Of a DNA stretch of 64,000 bases, positions 9,734 through 18,621 are shown piece by piece. The stretch lies in assembly GCF_031181385.1 (NCBI RefSeq), contig NZ_JAPSKV010000002.1, positions 372,001 through 436,000 of the forward strand, in the 5' to 3' direction. The number at the start of each line of letters is the position of its first letter. Within the stretch, counting starts at the first letter, position 1. A program made the position numbers and the translations under genes. Origin of the DNA: Fredinandcohnia onubensis (GTDB taxonomy: Bacteria > Bacillota > Bacilli > Bacillales > Bacillaceae_L). The notes below the pieces were generated by a model, which saw only the letters and a list, made by a program, of their open reading frames with translations, searched no databases and was not told where the DNA came from.

Positions 9734-10180
9734 TTGGAAAAGAAATTAGCAACAAATATTTTTAACGGTATTCTATTTTTAATTTGCGTAAGCTATTTAA
9801 TTATTTCTTTCAGTATGTCTATAGGTAAGCCTGATAACCCTGGCCCCGGATTTGTTCCTATTACAATTGGTGTTATGGGTACCCTTTTAGCATTAGGTTT
9901 ATTAATAAAAGACATAATTAGTAAGTACGATGTTAAAATTGAGGATTTCACTAAACCAGGTGTTTTACGATTTAGTGGGTTTGTCGTTTCAATCCTTCTA
10001 TTTTTATTAACTTATAATCTATTAGGGGTACCTGTACTGTTTTTATTAGTTCTTAGCCTTGCCAAAATTATAGGCTATAAAGGCTGGATATTCCCCATTC
10101 TATTCGCTGGAGTTTTCACATCAATTGTATACTTTTTATTTAGTTTACTACAAATCCCATTCCCTGCTGGGATCTTTTAG
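9734..10180 (+). CDS. tctB: tripartite tricarboxylate transporter small membrane subunit (TctB family)
   Basis: About 148 residues with four predicted membrane helices and the conserved PDNPGPGFVP turn after the first helix, as in TctB. TTG at 9734 is chosen because the AGGTGG site (9723-9728) is correctly spaced for it; a GTG at 9725 would overlap that site. It forms the membrane complex with TctA. It lies 50 bases after tctC and 14 bases before tctA, so the three are one operon. Confidence 0.88.
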   Translation: MEKKLATNIFNGILFLICVSYLIISFSMSIGKPDNPGPGFVPITIGVMGTLLALGLLIKDIISKYDVKIEDFTKPGVLRFSGFVVSILLFLLTYNLLGVPVLFLLVLSLAKIIGYKGWIFPILFAGVFTSIVYFLFSLLQIPFPAGIF

Positions 10181-10194
10181 GGGGTGAATGTTCA

Positions 10195-11742
10195 ATGGAC
10201 GCATTTTCAAATTTAGCTGCTGGGTTACAATCCGCCCTATCATTAGAATTGTTATTAATCTGCTTTTTAGGGGTTTTGGTTGGACAAATCACAGGAGTAC
10301 TTCCAGGAATCGGTCCAACCGGAGCTATGGCACTTCTATTGCCATTAAGTTTTGGAATGGATCCAGGTGCGGGTCTAATTATGCTGGCAGGTATTTATTA
10401 CGGTTCAATGTATGGTGGTGCTATTACTTCAATCCTTGTAAACTTACCAGGTGAAGCTGCTTCTTTAGTGACAACGCTTGACGGCTATAAAATGGCTAGA
10501 AAAGGTAGGGCAGGAGCGGCTTTATCTATAGCGGCAATTGGCTCTTGGGTTGCTGGTACCCTAGCCATCGTAGGACTTATGTTTTTTGCGCCGATATTAG
10601 CAAATGCCGCGCTTGCTTTTGGCCCTCCTGAATTCTTTGCTCTAGGTTTATTTGGACTAATCGTACTAAGTAACTTAACTGGTGGTTCATTCGGAAAATC
10701 TTTTATGATGGTCATAGTTGGATTAATGTTGAGTACTGTAGGAGTTGATTTGGTTACTGGTGAAGATCGTTTTACATTTGGCTCACTGGAGCTATCAAAG
10801 GGTATAGACTTAGTACCGGTCGTTATGGGATTATTTGGTCTAGCGGAAATATTCAACGTTGCACTGAACCCCTATCAAAATAACGATATGATCAAAATAA
10901 AAGCAAGAGACATGTATCCTAATAAGGAAGAAACCCGTAGATCAATCTTTCCTATTTTAAGAGGTACGTTCGTTGGATTTCCTATGGGGCTACTACCTGG
11001 TCCGGCTGGATTTATGTCTACCTTAATTTCCTATCGATTAGAAAAAAAGATGTCTCGTCACCCCGAGGAGTTTGGTAAAGGAGCCATTGAAGGGGTTGCT
11101 GGTCCAGAATCCGCTAATAATGCTGCATCAACAAGTGCAATGATTCCATTCTTAGCATTAGGTTTCCCATTTTCTCCACCAACAGCGTTATTATTAGGAG
11201 GATTATTAGTACACGGGATTACTCCTGGACCTATGTTTATCTCTGAACATGGTGATTTATTTTGGTTAGTTGTAGCAAGTATGTACATTGGTAATGTAAT
11301 GTTACTAATTCTTAACCTACCTTTAGTAGGCGTATTTGCATCTTTAACAAAGGTACCAGTGAAAATACTTATTCCTATTATCACAGGTATAATGTTTATT
11401 GGAGCATATAGCATTAACAATAGCATATTTGATTTATGGATTATGTTTATTTTCGGATTAATCGGTTTTGTCATGAAGTACTGCGACTATGATCCTGCAC
11501 CTTTAGTTGTCGGTCTTGTATTAGGAACCGTCTTTGAAGAGGGACTTCGTCAAGGCCTTATTATGGCCGAAGGTAACCCCCTACTATTCTTTGAAAGGCC
11601 AGTAGCTGCTACGTTACTATGTATATCAATAATTATTGTCTTATGGAAAATAGTACAGAGTTTACTACCGAATCGAAATACTACTGTTAATAATAATGAA
11701 ACACAACAAGAAGAGGAAGATATTAATATTAAGTCCTCGTAA
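10195..11742 (+). CDS. tctA: tripartite tricarboxylate transporter large membrane subunit (TctA family)
   Basis: 515 residues, the usual TctA size, with about 11-12 hydrophobic segments. Two characteristic glycine/proline-rich repeats are visible: GVLPGIGPTGAMALLLP near the N-terminus and the GLLPGPAGFMST region mid-protein; GAIEGVAGPESANNA is the other family signature. It forms the sodium- or proton-coupled permease with TctB and TctC. A strong terminator follows 27 bases later and ends the operon. Confidence 0.95.
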   Translation: MDAFSNLAAGLQSALSLELLLICFLGVLVGQITGVLPGIGPTGAMALLLPLSFGMDPGAGLIMLAGIYYGSMYGGAITSILVNLPGEAASLVTTLDGYKMARKGRAGAALSIAAIGSWVAGTLAIVGLMFFAPILANAALAFGPPEFFALGLFGLIVLSNLTGGSFGKSFMMVIVGLMLSTVGVDLVTGEDRFTFGSLELSKGIDLVPVVMGLFGLAEIFNVALNPYQNNDMIKIKARDMYPNKEETRRSIFPILRGTFVGFPMGLLPGPAGFMSTLISYRLEKKMSRHPEEFGKGAIEGVAGPESANNAASTSAMIPFLALGFPFSPPTALLLGGLLVHGITPGPMFISEHGDLFWLVVASMYIGNVMLLILNLPLVGVFASLTKVPVKILIPIITGIMFIGAYSINNSIFDLWIMFIFGLIGFVMKYCDYDPAPLVVGLVLGTVFEEGLRQGLIMAEGNPLLFFERPVAATLLCISIIIVLWKIVQSLLPNRNTTVNNNETQQEEEDINIKSS

Positions 11743-11769
11743 ACTCAAAACTACTATCCATTTTTTTAA

Positions 11770-11795
11770 AAAAGGATGCATTATCGCATCCTTTT
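11770..11795. terminator. bidirectional terminator between tctA and queG
   Basis: AAAAGGATGC and GCATCCTTTT form a 10-bp perfect stem with a 6-base loop, with A and T tracts on both sides, so it can serve both convergent genes. The queG stop codon lies at its edge. Confidence 0.85.
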
Positions 11796-12927
11796 AGTTA
11801 ATTAACATATTCAAACCTTTTTCAATTTCTTGTAGAACCTGGGCGTCCTTCTCTTTAAGACTTGCTTCTTTTAAGATTTCAATTGCACTTTCGTCGCCTA
11901 TTTTTCCTAATGCCCATGCAGCAGTACCCCGCAGTACTGGTCTTGGGTCATCCTTTAGGACTTTTGTTAATTCAGGAATCGCACTGTTATCCTTAAAGTG
12001 GCCAAGTGCTATAATCGCATTTCGTTGAATTGGTTTTTTCCCTCTCCAAGAACCCGACAGTGATCCGAATGTTTCCTTAAAATCACGATTACTAATCGAT
12101 AAAATCGGTTTTAACAATGGCTTAACTACCTCAGGCTCCGGCTTCATTTCCTCATGAAAATGAAAGTCAATTCCTTTGTTTTTCGGACATGCTGTCTGAC
12201 AGGAATCACAGCCATACAGTCGATTTCCAATTTTCGTACGAAACTCGTCCGGTATAAAGTCTTTTGTTTGCGTTAAGAAGCTAATACATTTTTGTGCATT
12301 GATTTGTCCACCCTGCACCAGAGCACCGGTTGGACATGCATCAAGACATGCTCGACATGAACCACATTGATCCTCAATTGGGGAATCAGGTACGAAAGGG
12401 ATATTTGTAACCATTTCCCCTAAATATACATACGAGCCGAACTCTGGTGTAATTATTGCACAGTTTTTTCCACTCCAACCGATCCCTGCTCTTTCTGCCA
12501 CAGCACGGTCAGATAACTCCCCTGTATCAACCATCGACTGGAGTTTAGCATCAGGCAACTTTTCCTTGATAAACGCCTCAAGCTTTTGTAACCTGTCCCG
12601 TAATATATGGTGGTAATCCTCTCCCCAAGAGGCACGTGCAAACAAACCTCGACGTTCGTTTCGTGTACTCCTTGGTGCATCTTTTAGCTTTGCTGGATAA
12701 GCTAGTGCTATCGCAATAATAGACTTCGCACCAGGCAAAAGGAGCTCCGGATTTGTTCTTTTTTCAATATCTTTTGGTTCAAAACCCGATTGATAGCCTA
12801 ATTCCTGTTGCCGTAATAGTCGTGATTTTAATTCTTCAAATGGCGAAGCACTTGCAAAGCCGATTTTATCGATTCCAATCGTTTTACTATAATCAATGAT
12901 TTCTTGTTGAAGTTGCATTGTGTCCAA
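11794..12927 (-). CDS. queG: epoxyqueuosine reductase
   Basis: 377 residues. QueG reduces epoxyqueuosine to queuosine in the wobble position of tRNAs Asp, Asn, His and Tyr, using cobalamin and two [4Fe-4S] clusters. The catalytic Asp134 lies in VDTGELSDRAVAERAG. Ferredoxin-like cluster ligands are Cys188, 191, 194, 198 and Cys214, 240, 243, 247. The C-terminal third (from about 300) has PBS-lyase/HEAT-like repeats as in full-length Bacillus QueG. A TTG start is used because the AGGGAGGT site is 8 bases upstream of it, while the next ATG is too far. It stands alone and is convergent with tctA. Confidence 0.95.
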   Translation of the reverse strand: MDTMQLQQEIIDYSKTIGIDKIGFASASPFEELKSRLLRQQELGYQSGFEPKDIEKRTNPELLLPGAKSIIAIALAYPAKLKDAPRSTRNERRGLFARASWGEDYHHILRDRLQKLEAFIKEKLPDAKLQSMVDTGELSDRAVAERAGIGWSGKNCAIITPEFGSYVYLGEMVTNIPFVPDSPIEDQCGSCRACLDACPTGALVQGGQINAQKCISFLTQTKDFIPDEFRTKIGNRLYGCDSCQTACPKNKGIDFHFHEEMKPEPEVVKPLLKPILSISNRDFKETFGSLSGSWRGKKPIQRNAIIALGHFKDNSAIPELTKVLKDDPRPVLRGTAAWALGKIGDESAIEILKEASLKEKDAQVLQEIEKGLNMLIN

Positions 12928-13024
12928 GTCTTGGAACCTCCCTTCTTAGGACTTGTAAGCCGTTCTATTTAATGAATTACTAGGATTTATGGTACACTAT
13001 TTACAATAATTTTTGGAGGGATAA

Positions 13025-13693
13025 ATGATGGAAATTAAGATTTCGCCACATTTAAAGGAACTTGTTCCTGATTTTAAAGTAGGAATTATTCAATACGATC
13101 ATATCGAAGTTGGCGATTCTCCACAAATGATTCGTGGCAGATTACAAACCTTTCAAGAATCGCTTTTTTTTGATTTAGAGGACAAACATGTAACTGATTT
13201 TCAAGGAATCGCTGAGTGGAGAGAGATTTTTAAGCAAGTTGGTACAGATCCAAATCGATATCGTCCATCTGTTGAGGCAATCTATCGTCGGATACAAAAA
13301 CAAAACTATTTGAACACAATACACTCCGCTGCTGACTTAAACAATTTCTTTTCAATGCAGTATGAAATACCAATAGGGATTTATGATACAAATAAAATCA
13401 ACGGAGATATTGAAATCCGTGTGGGACAACTAGGTGATGAGTATTTAGGGATTAATGGGAGAACCATTTCGATGAAGGATAAAATTTTATCCAGTGATGA
13501 GACAGGAGCGTTTGGAAGCCCTTATGTTGACTCCGAGAGAACCGCTGTAACAATCGAAACCAAACATGCCATTCAAATTGTGTATCTGAAGCCTTCTCTA
13601 AAAAATGATAGCTGTGAAAAATTACTGACTTCCCTAGGTGTGATGTTCACACAAGTACATGGTGGAACAGCTGAATCCTTTTTAGTTATGTAA
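13025..13693 (+). CDS. stand-alone B3/B4 domain protein (PheT-like tRNA-editing fold)
   Basis: 222 residues resembling the B3/B4 domain of the phenylalanyl-tRNA synthetase beta subunit. The TDPNRYRPSVEAIYRR segment and the EIRVGQLGDEY / GINGR region are typical of this free-standing family. In PheT the domain edits mischarged Tyr-tRNA(Phe). Free-standing versions may edit or bind tRNA, but the function here is inferred from the family only. It follows a GGAGGG site and is divergent from queG. A tRNA gene lies just downstream on the other strand, which is probably coincidence. Confidence 0.8.
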   Translation: MMEIKISPHLKELVPDFKVGIIQYDHIEVGDSPQMIRGRLQTFQESLFFDLEDKHVTDFQGIAEWREIFKQVGTDPNRYRPSVEAIYRRIQKQNYLNTIHSAADLNNFFSMQYEIPIGIYDTNKINGDIEIRVGQLGDEYLGINGRTISMKDKILSSDETGAFGSPYVDSERTAVTIETKHAIQIVYLKPSLKNDSCEKLLTSLGVMFTQVHGGTAESFLVM

Positions 13694-13712
13694 AATCTGA
13701 ATAAAATAAAAA

Positions 13713-13753
13713 AACGCAACACTTCGTTTATCTAAGAAACGAAACACTGCGTT
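13713..13753 (+). terminator. hairpin after the B3/B4 gene
   Basis: AACGCA/TGCGTT and TTCGTTT/AAACGAA form a two-part stem interrupted by a symmetrical internal loop. It is located 20 bases past the B3/B4 stop and just before the convergent tRNA. The flanking T tract on the plus side is poor and the A tract on the other side is good, so it may serve mainly the tRNA on the minus strand. Confidence 0.55.
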
Positions 13754-13762
13754 ATATATGTA

Positions 13763-13836
13763 TGGAGCGGGTGATGAGAATCGAACTCACGACATCAGCT
13801 TGGAAGGCTGAGGTTTTACCATTAAACTACACCCGC
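13763..13836 (-). tRNA. tRNA-Gly (anticodon TCC)
   Basis: Reading the minus strand, the acceptor stem GCGGGTG pairs with CACCCGC. The D-arm, an anticodon stem TCAGC/GCTGA enclosing CTTCCAA (anticodon TCC), and the T-arm with GTTCGAT are all present. The discriminator is T and CCA is encoded (13763-13765). The 74-base length is normal. It reads GGA/GGG glycine codons. Confidence 0.97.
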
Positions 13837-14240
13837 ATATAAATATTAAGTTATGAAGTTGTATAATTGATATTAAGTTTATGAAGTTCGTTAATCAATT
13901 ATGTGATTATTATAACAAGTTTGTAAATGAAGTGCAATACGTTTTGTAATTTTTTGTCGAAGTTTTTTTATCGGCTGACTACTTGATTTATTATACACAC
14001 CTCAATATTATTTTGCAATAGTAATATCAAAAATATATTCATGTTAATTACATAGTTAAAACAACACATCATAAAATTAACCTTTATCAATATAATAATA
14101 TTCTTTAAGGACTGTCTGATTTCTTCCTGGCAGCCCTTTTTCTATTCATAAATTTGTTTTGACTTTATAGATTATTAGGAGTAGATTCATATGTATATTC
14201 AAATAATCAGATATTCTATTATTCAGAAGGAAGGATAAAA
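13837..14240. other. 404-base intergenic region between tRNA-Gly and the SulP gene
   Basis: AT-rich, with no convincing open frame. It should hold the tRNA promoter (minus strand) and the SulP-ArsR promoter (plus strand). Near 14106-14145 there is an imperfect GGACTGTC / GGCAGCCC hairpin followed by T, resembling a terminator or attenuator ahead of the SulP gene. No riboswitch family was recognised. Confidence 0.4.
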
Positions 14241-15998
14241 ATGCTACATAAGTGGGCTTTTTCAGGGAGCTTTAAAGGGTATTCGGTTCATTCTTTTCAA
14301 AAGGATCTTATTTCTGGCGTTGTTGTTGGGATTATAGCAATTCCTCTTGGAATGGCATTCGCGATTGCTTCAGGCGTCAAACCTGAATATGGGATTTACA
14401 CGACCATCATCGCGGGTATTCTTATTTCACTCTTTGGAGGCTCCAAATACCAAATCGGGGGACCAACTGGTGCCTTTATTCCGATATTATTTGGGATTGT
14501 CGCAACCTATGGATTTGAAAATTTATTAATTGCTGGTTTTATGGCAGGTGTACTTCTATTCTTAATGGGTATTTTCAAACTTGGTTCTTTAATCAAATTT
14601 ATTCCACGACCGGTTACCATTGGATTTACATCAGGAATTGCAATTATTATTTTTGTTGGGCAGGTACCAAATTTTCTAGGCCTCGATAAGATTGAGAAAC
14701 ATGAACTTTTTTTAGATAATATGAGAGAAATTATTTTTCATATTCGTGAGATTAATATTTATAGCATTCTAACAGCCACGATTTGTTTAGTCGTACTGGT
14801 GTTAACTCCAAAGCTCTTTCCTAAAGTACCTGGTTCATTAATCGCTTTGCTTATTTCTACTGGTATCGCGACTATTTTTTACCCAACTCAGGTTGCTACG
14901 ATTGGGTCAACATTTGGGGATATTCCTAGCAAACTACCAAGCTTTCAATTTCCTGAGATCACCTTTGAACGAATCAAACAGTTGATTCAACCCGCATTTG
15001 TGATTGCAATGTTAGGGGCCATTGAATCTCTTCTTTCTGCAGTTGTTGCTGACGGAATGACAAATAGTAAACATAATAGTAACCGTGAATTAGTTGGACA
15101 GGGAATTGCTAATATGGTTACCCCTTTATTTGGCGGAATTCCAGCAACTGGCGCCATTGCTAGAACGGCAACCAACATTAAAACAGGGGCTGTGTCACCT
15201 TTTTCAGGTGTCATACATGGTGTCGTTGTTTTGCTTGTCCTACTTTTATTTGCACCATACGCTTCAAAAATTCCTTTAGCTAGTATGGCCCCAATTATTA
15301 TGCTGGTTGCATGGAACATGAGTGAACGCCGTGTTTTTTATCATGTGTTACAAACAAAAACGGGAGATTCTCTTGTCCTCGTTGTCACCTTTTTACTGAC
15401 AGTCTTTATGAATTTAACTGTTGCAGTGCAGGTGGGCCTCATTTTAGCAGTTGTACTTTTTACTAAGAGAATGAGTGATATAATAGTAACGGAAAAAGCT
15501 TTACCAAACCCAGAATCTAAACATGAAAAAGTAGATAGTCGTGTTGTGACAGATTCACATGATTGTCCACAAATAAGCATTTATAATGTGGAAGGGCCTT
15601 TATTTTTCGGAGCTGCTCAGGCTTTTGAGCAACAAATTATGAGTTCAATTAATTACAAACCAAAGGTTCTTCTCCTACGATTAAGTAGGGTGCCTTTCAT
15701 GGATACAACGGGAGAAGGTCGATTGGCTAGTATTGTACAGAACTTTTCAAAGCAAGGTATTGTGTTAATTTCAGGGATCAAACCACAACCAAAAAGCGTT
15801 CTTCATAAAACAGGTTTATATGAGGTAATTGGAGAGGAAAACTTTTTTGAGCATACAGGCGACGCCATTGATTATGCACTGACCCAGATTAACGACAATA
15901 AATGTTTGGGTTGCAGACACTTTGCTTTTAAAGAATGTCAGGCTCTCTCCGGAGTCCAAGAAAAAGTAGTGAAAAACAGAGGTATTTCAATGAGTTAA
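14241..15998 (+). CDS. SulP family anion transporter with STAS domain and Cys-rich tail
   Basis: 585 residues. Residues about 20-400 hold 10-12 membrane segments including the SulP signature near the N-terminus (GIIAIPLGMAFAIASGVKPE, and a following GGSKYQIGGPTGA segment); residues about 430-545 form a cytoplasmic STAS domain with the DTTGEGRLA helix. SulP proteins carry sulfate, bicarbonate or dicarboxylates. The last about 30 residues extend past the STAS domain and carry CLGCRHFAFKEC, a small Cys/His cluster unusual for the family. A perfect AAGGAAGG site precedes the ATG. The ArsR gene follows by 21 bases, so the two form one operon. Confidence 0.9.
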   Translation: MLHKWAFSGSFKGYSVHSFQKDLISGVVVGIIAIPLGMAFAIASGVKPEYGIYTTIIAGILISLFGGSKYQIGGPTGAFIPILFGIVATYGFENLLIAGFMAGVLLFLMGIFKLGSLIKFIPRPVTIGFTSGIAIIIFVGQVPNFLGLDKIEKHELFLDNMREIIFHIREINIYSILTATICLVVLVLTPKLFPKVPGSLIALLISTGIATIFYPTQVATIGSTFGDIPSKLPSFQFPEITFERIKQLIQPAFVIAMLGAIESLLSAVVADGMTNSKHNSNRELVGQGIANMVTPLFGGIPATGAIARTATNIKTGAVSPFSGVIHGVVVLLVLLLFAPYASKIPLASMAPIIMLVAWNMSERRVFYHVLQTKTGDSLVLVVTFLLTVFMNLTVAVQVGLILAVVLFTKRMSDIIVTEKALPNPESKHEKVDSRVVTDSHDCPQISIYNVEGPLFFGAAQAFEQQIMSSINYKPKVLLLRLSRVPFMDTTGEGRLASIVQNFSKQGIVLISGIKPQPKSVLHKTGLYEVIGEENFFEHTGDAIDYALTQINDNKCLGCRHFAFKECQALSGVQEKVVKNRGISMS

Positions 15999-16019
15999 TG
16001 TAGAAAGTGAGGTAAGGTA

Positions 16020-16352
16020 GTGAATCTAGAAATGCAGCAATTCAAGGCTGACTTTTTTAAAGCTCTCGCACATCCATTGCGGATTCGTATTCTAGAGCTT
16101 CTTGCTGAGGGAGATAAAAATGTAAATGAAATTCAAACCCTTATTGGAAGTGAAGGGTCAGCCGTGTCCCAGCAACTAACTGTACTCCGTGCTAAAAATA
16201 TTGTCTATGGAACGAAAGACGGTAATCGTGTCATATACTCACTAAGAGACCCAATGATTGTTGAACTTCTCTCGGTGGCAAAACAAATTTTTAATAATCA
16301 TCTTGTTGATACAATTTCCTTACTTGATAAAATTGGGGAAAATGAAAACTAA
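16020..16352 (+). CDS. ArsR/SmtB-family transcriptional regulator
   Basis: 110 residues with a GTG start. The winged HTH is seen from ALAHPLRIRILELLAEG through the recognition helix GSAVSQQLTVLRAKNIV and the wing DGNRVIYSLRDP. No cysteine is present, so the classical ArsR/CadC metal sites are missing and it senses something else or uses His/Asp sites. It is co-transcribed with the SulP transporter and most likely controls it. A strong terminator follows. Confidence 0.9.
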   Translation: MNLEMQQFKADFFKALAHPLRIRILELLAEGDKNVNEIQTLIGSEGSAVSQQLTVLRAKNIVYGTKDGNRVIYSLRDPMIVELLSVAKQIFNNHLVDTISLLDKIGENEN

Positions 16353-16355
16353 TAG

Positions 16356-16393
16356 AAAACGGCTAAAATGATTGAATCCATTTTAGCCGTTTT
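16356..16393. terminator. bidirectional terminator between arsR and the subtilase gene
   Basis: A 15-bp stem (AAAACGGCTAAAATG and complement) with an 8-base loop, with A/T tracts on both sides. It ends the SulP-ArsR operon and the convergent protease gene. Confidence 0.9.
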
Positions 16394-16398
16394 TTAGT

Positions 16399-17658
16399 TT
16401 ACTTAACTAGTGGGAAGCCGAATCCAGAAGCGATGTCATCACCATTTCCGGCATATTGTCCGGCAGTGATATCGTTACTCTTTGCACGATTTTGTAACTC
16501 GGCTCTTAATTGCAAGTTTGTCAAACTTGGATTTTCGGCCCATATTTTTGCTGCTAAACCAGAAATATGAGGTGTGGCCATTGATGTACCGCTGATTGTG
16601 TTGTACGTACCGTCACTCCAAGTAGATTCAATTGCACGACCTGGTGCTGAAAGTTCAACATCTCTTTCTCCAATCACAAAATCACCATCTGTTGTTGGAT
16701 TTCCTCTAGATGAAAAATCGGCAACACGGTAGGAACCATTCTGCAACACGTTCTCTAATGCAGCTACTGCAATTGCATTATGAAGTCCACCTGGAAAACC
16801 AATTGTATTCGGTGCTGGCCCCTCATTTCCTGCAGCTGCAACGACTAAAGCTCCGTTATTAACAGCATACGTGACAGCATCCGCAATTAAGGAATCCTTC
16901 GAGCTTGAACCTAAAGACATTGAGATTACGACTTTTACTCCGTTTTTCTTACCTTCGTCTGCTGCATGGCGAATGGCTGCAGCAATATCATCTGAATAGC
17001 CGAAGCCACTATTTCCTAATACTCGATAAGCCCATAGCTTTGCGTCAGGCGCAACTCCATATATTCCATTACCACTGCCTCCATTGGCTAAAACAGTTCC
17101 CGCTACGTGTGTACCGTGTCCGTTTTTATCAGTACATGAACCATTAATTAATGGAGACCTATTTTGGGTAAAATCCTTGCATTGCTCAACATTCGCTTGT
17201 AAATCTGAATGATTAACATTTGTGCCGGTATCTAAAACTGCTACTCTAACATTGTCTCCACCATCTGTCGCGGAGATAAATGGATCATTATAGATTGCTT
17301 CGATACCCCATGGGGTGCGGTCAGAAGGAACAGCATCTCCACCCGCTTTTGGTTTAGCAGCAATTGAAACTTGTTCAACAAGCTCTATCTTTACTTTTTT
17401 ATTTTTTAATAAGGCTTTGTACTGTTTTTCATTAACCGTTGTTGAAAAGCCTTTGGATTCAAAATCCCATCGTGCACCATAAGTAGATTTTAGTTCTGAT
17501 TTATCATTTTTATTTAGTGGTTGGATTAAAACGCGCAATTCATTGTTCGAGGACTCGTTCTGTTCGGGAGCAGCAAACACTCCAATAGCTAAAAGAGAAT
17601 AAAACATAACCGCAATAAGGAAAACTGACAGTAGCTTTGAAATTGATTTCAAGAACAT
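16399..17658 (-). CDS. secreted S8 subtilisin-like serine protease
   Basis: 419 residues. There is a signal peptide ending near VFAA (about 30), an inhibitor-I9-like propeptide to about 100, then the S8 domain with the complete triad Asp143 (VLDTG), His181 (HGTHVAG) and Ser359 (GTSMATP), and oxyanion Asn278 (AAAGNEG). It degrades extracellular protein and matures by autocatalytic removal of the propeptide. The GAGGG site lies directly against the ATG, so the TTG two codons downstream (17652) is the better-spaced start. It is monocistronic. Two extra cysteines (160 and 175) flank a short insert and could form a disulfide. Confidence 0.93.
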   Translation of the reverse strand: MFLKSISKLLSVFLIAVMFYSLLAIGVFAAPEQNESSNNELRVLIQPLNKNDKSELKSTYGARWDFESKGFSTTVNEKQYKALLKNKKVKIELVEQVSIAAKPKAGGDAVPSDRTPWGIEAIYNDPFISATDGGDNVRVAVLDTGTNVNHSDLQANVEQCKDFTQNRSPLINGSCTDKNGHGTHVAGTVLANGGSGNGIYGVAPDAKLWAYRVLGNSGFGYSDDIAAAIRHAADEGKKNGVKVVISMSLGSSSKDSLIADAVTYAVNNGALVVAAAGNEGPAPNTIGFPGGLHNAIAVAALENVLQNGSYRVADFSSRGNPTTDGDFVIGERDVELSAPGRAIESTWSDGTYNTISGTSMATPHISGLAAKIWAENPSLTNLQLRAELQNRAKSNDITAGQYAGNGDDIASGFGFPLVK

Positions 17659-17923
17659 CCCTCATTTCTATAATATGTAGATAATGAATGGAATCAGTTT
17701 CAATAATCTTGGGTTAAATTGAAGTTGGATAAACTAGAAGGAAAATTGGCAGGAAGAATAACAAACTGTAACTTTACACCACCTTTTCCTTTATTGAATA
17801 TTCCGCCTCTTTATTATAATAGAAGAACCTACTTTCTTCATTGGTTCAAAAGAACGCTTTTATAAATAAAATACTGAGAATTTTAGACTAATTTTAAAAA
17901 GGCTAATTCGTCATGAACTAACC

Positions 17924-18457
17924 TTAGTCTGGCAAATATTCATCTCCAAAATTATTGAGGATAAATCTTCTTTCTTCAGTTTCATTCAATAAGCCATATG
18001 CTTTCCCAATTGATCCGTTTTGGTAGTCCCAAAAATAATTGTGGTCATCATCAGCTCTGCTAAAATCTCCATTTTTCCAACGTTCAGCAATTTCTAAGAG
18101 ATCTTCTTTTCTAGTAAAATCACTTTTGGAAATGATATCATATATCTTATTGATGGTATCGGGAATCATCGGTGTTGCACCCCATTTATCATCGGCTTTT
18201 ACCTTTTGATGGGTCATATGATGCATTATTTCAATTACTTCATGCTCATCCGGTGTTCCGCTTAATTTCAAATCATATGTAATGCCGCCAATTTTCTTCG
18301 TCTGTTCCTTAAACTCATTCACACCACTGGATTCCTGCTTTGATGACGAGGCCGCTTTTTGATCATCTCTACTGTCGAACATATTAAAAACACTGAACAT
18401 TAAACCTACCGAAACAGCTATTAAAACAACAAAACCTATTATCCAGAATTTCATCAT
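17924..18457 (-). CDS. membrane-anchored or exported protein, DUF6241-like
   Basis: 177 residues. A single N-terminal hydrophobic helix (residues 4-27) is followed by a charged Lys/Ser/Gln linker and a soluble domain from about 55 with the segments HEVIEIMHHMTHQKVKADDKWG and RAERW-type helices. It resembles small Bacillus proteins annotated as DUF6241, a family without known function. A good GGGG/AGGGGG-type site precedes the ATG. It is probably a surface-facing protein; no partner is evident in the neighbourhood. Confidence 0.65.
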   Translation of the reverse strand: MMKFWIIGFVVLIAVSVGLMFSVFNMFDSRDDQKAASSSKQESSGVNEFKEQTKKIGGITYDLKLSGTPDEHEVIEIMHHMTHQKVKADDKWGATPMIPDTINKIYDIISKSDFTRKEDLLEIAERWKNGDFSRADDDHNYFWDYQNGSIGKAYGLLNETEERRFILNNFGDEYLPD

Positions 18458-18621
18458 TTCCCCCTCTAAAAAAGAACCATATTCTTACTTTTAAGTATTA
18501 TGTATCCATTTTCTATATTAGCATAAAATAAATAGTTAAATGACGTTATTTGCTTAAAGTGACGTATTAGAATTACAAAAATAGGTAAAAATACCTATAA
18601 ACAAGTCGGAGGTTATCTTGA

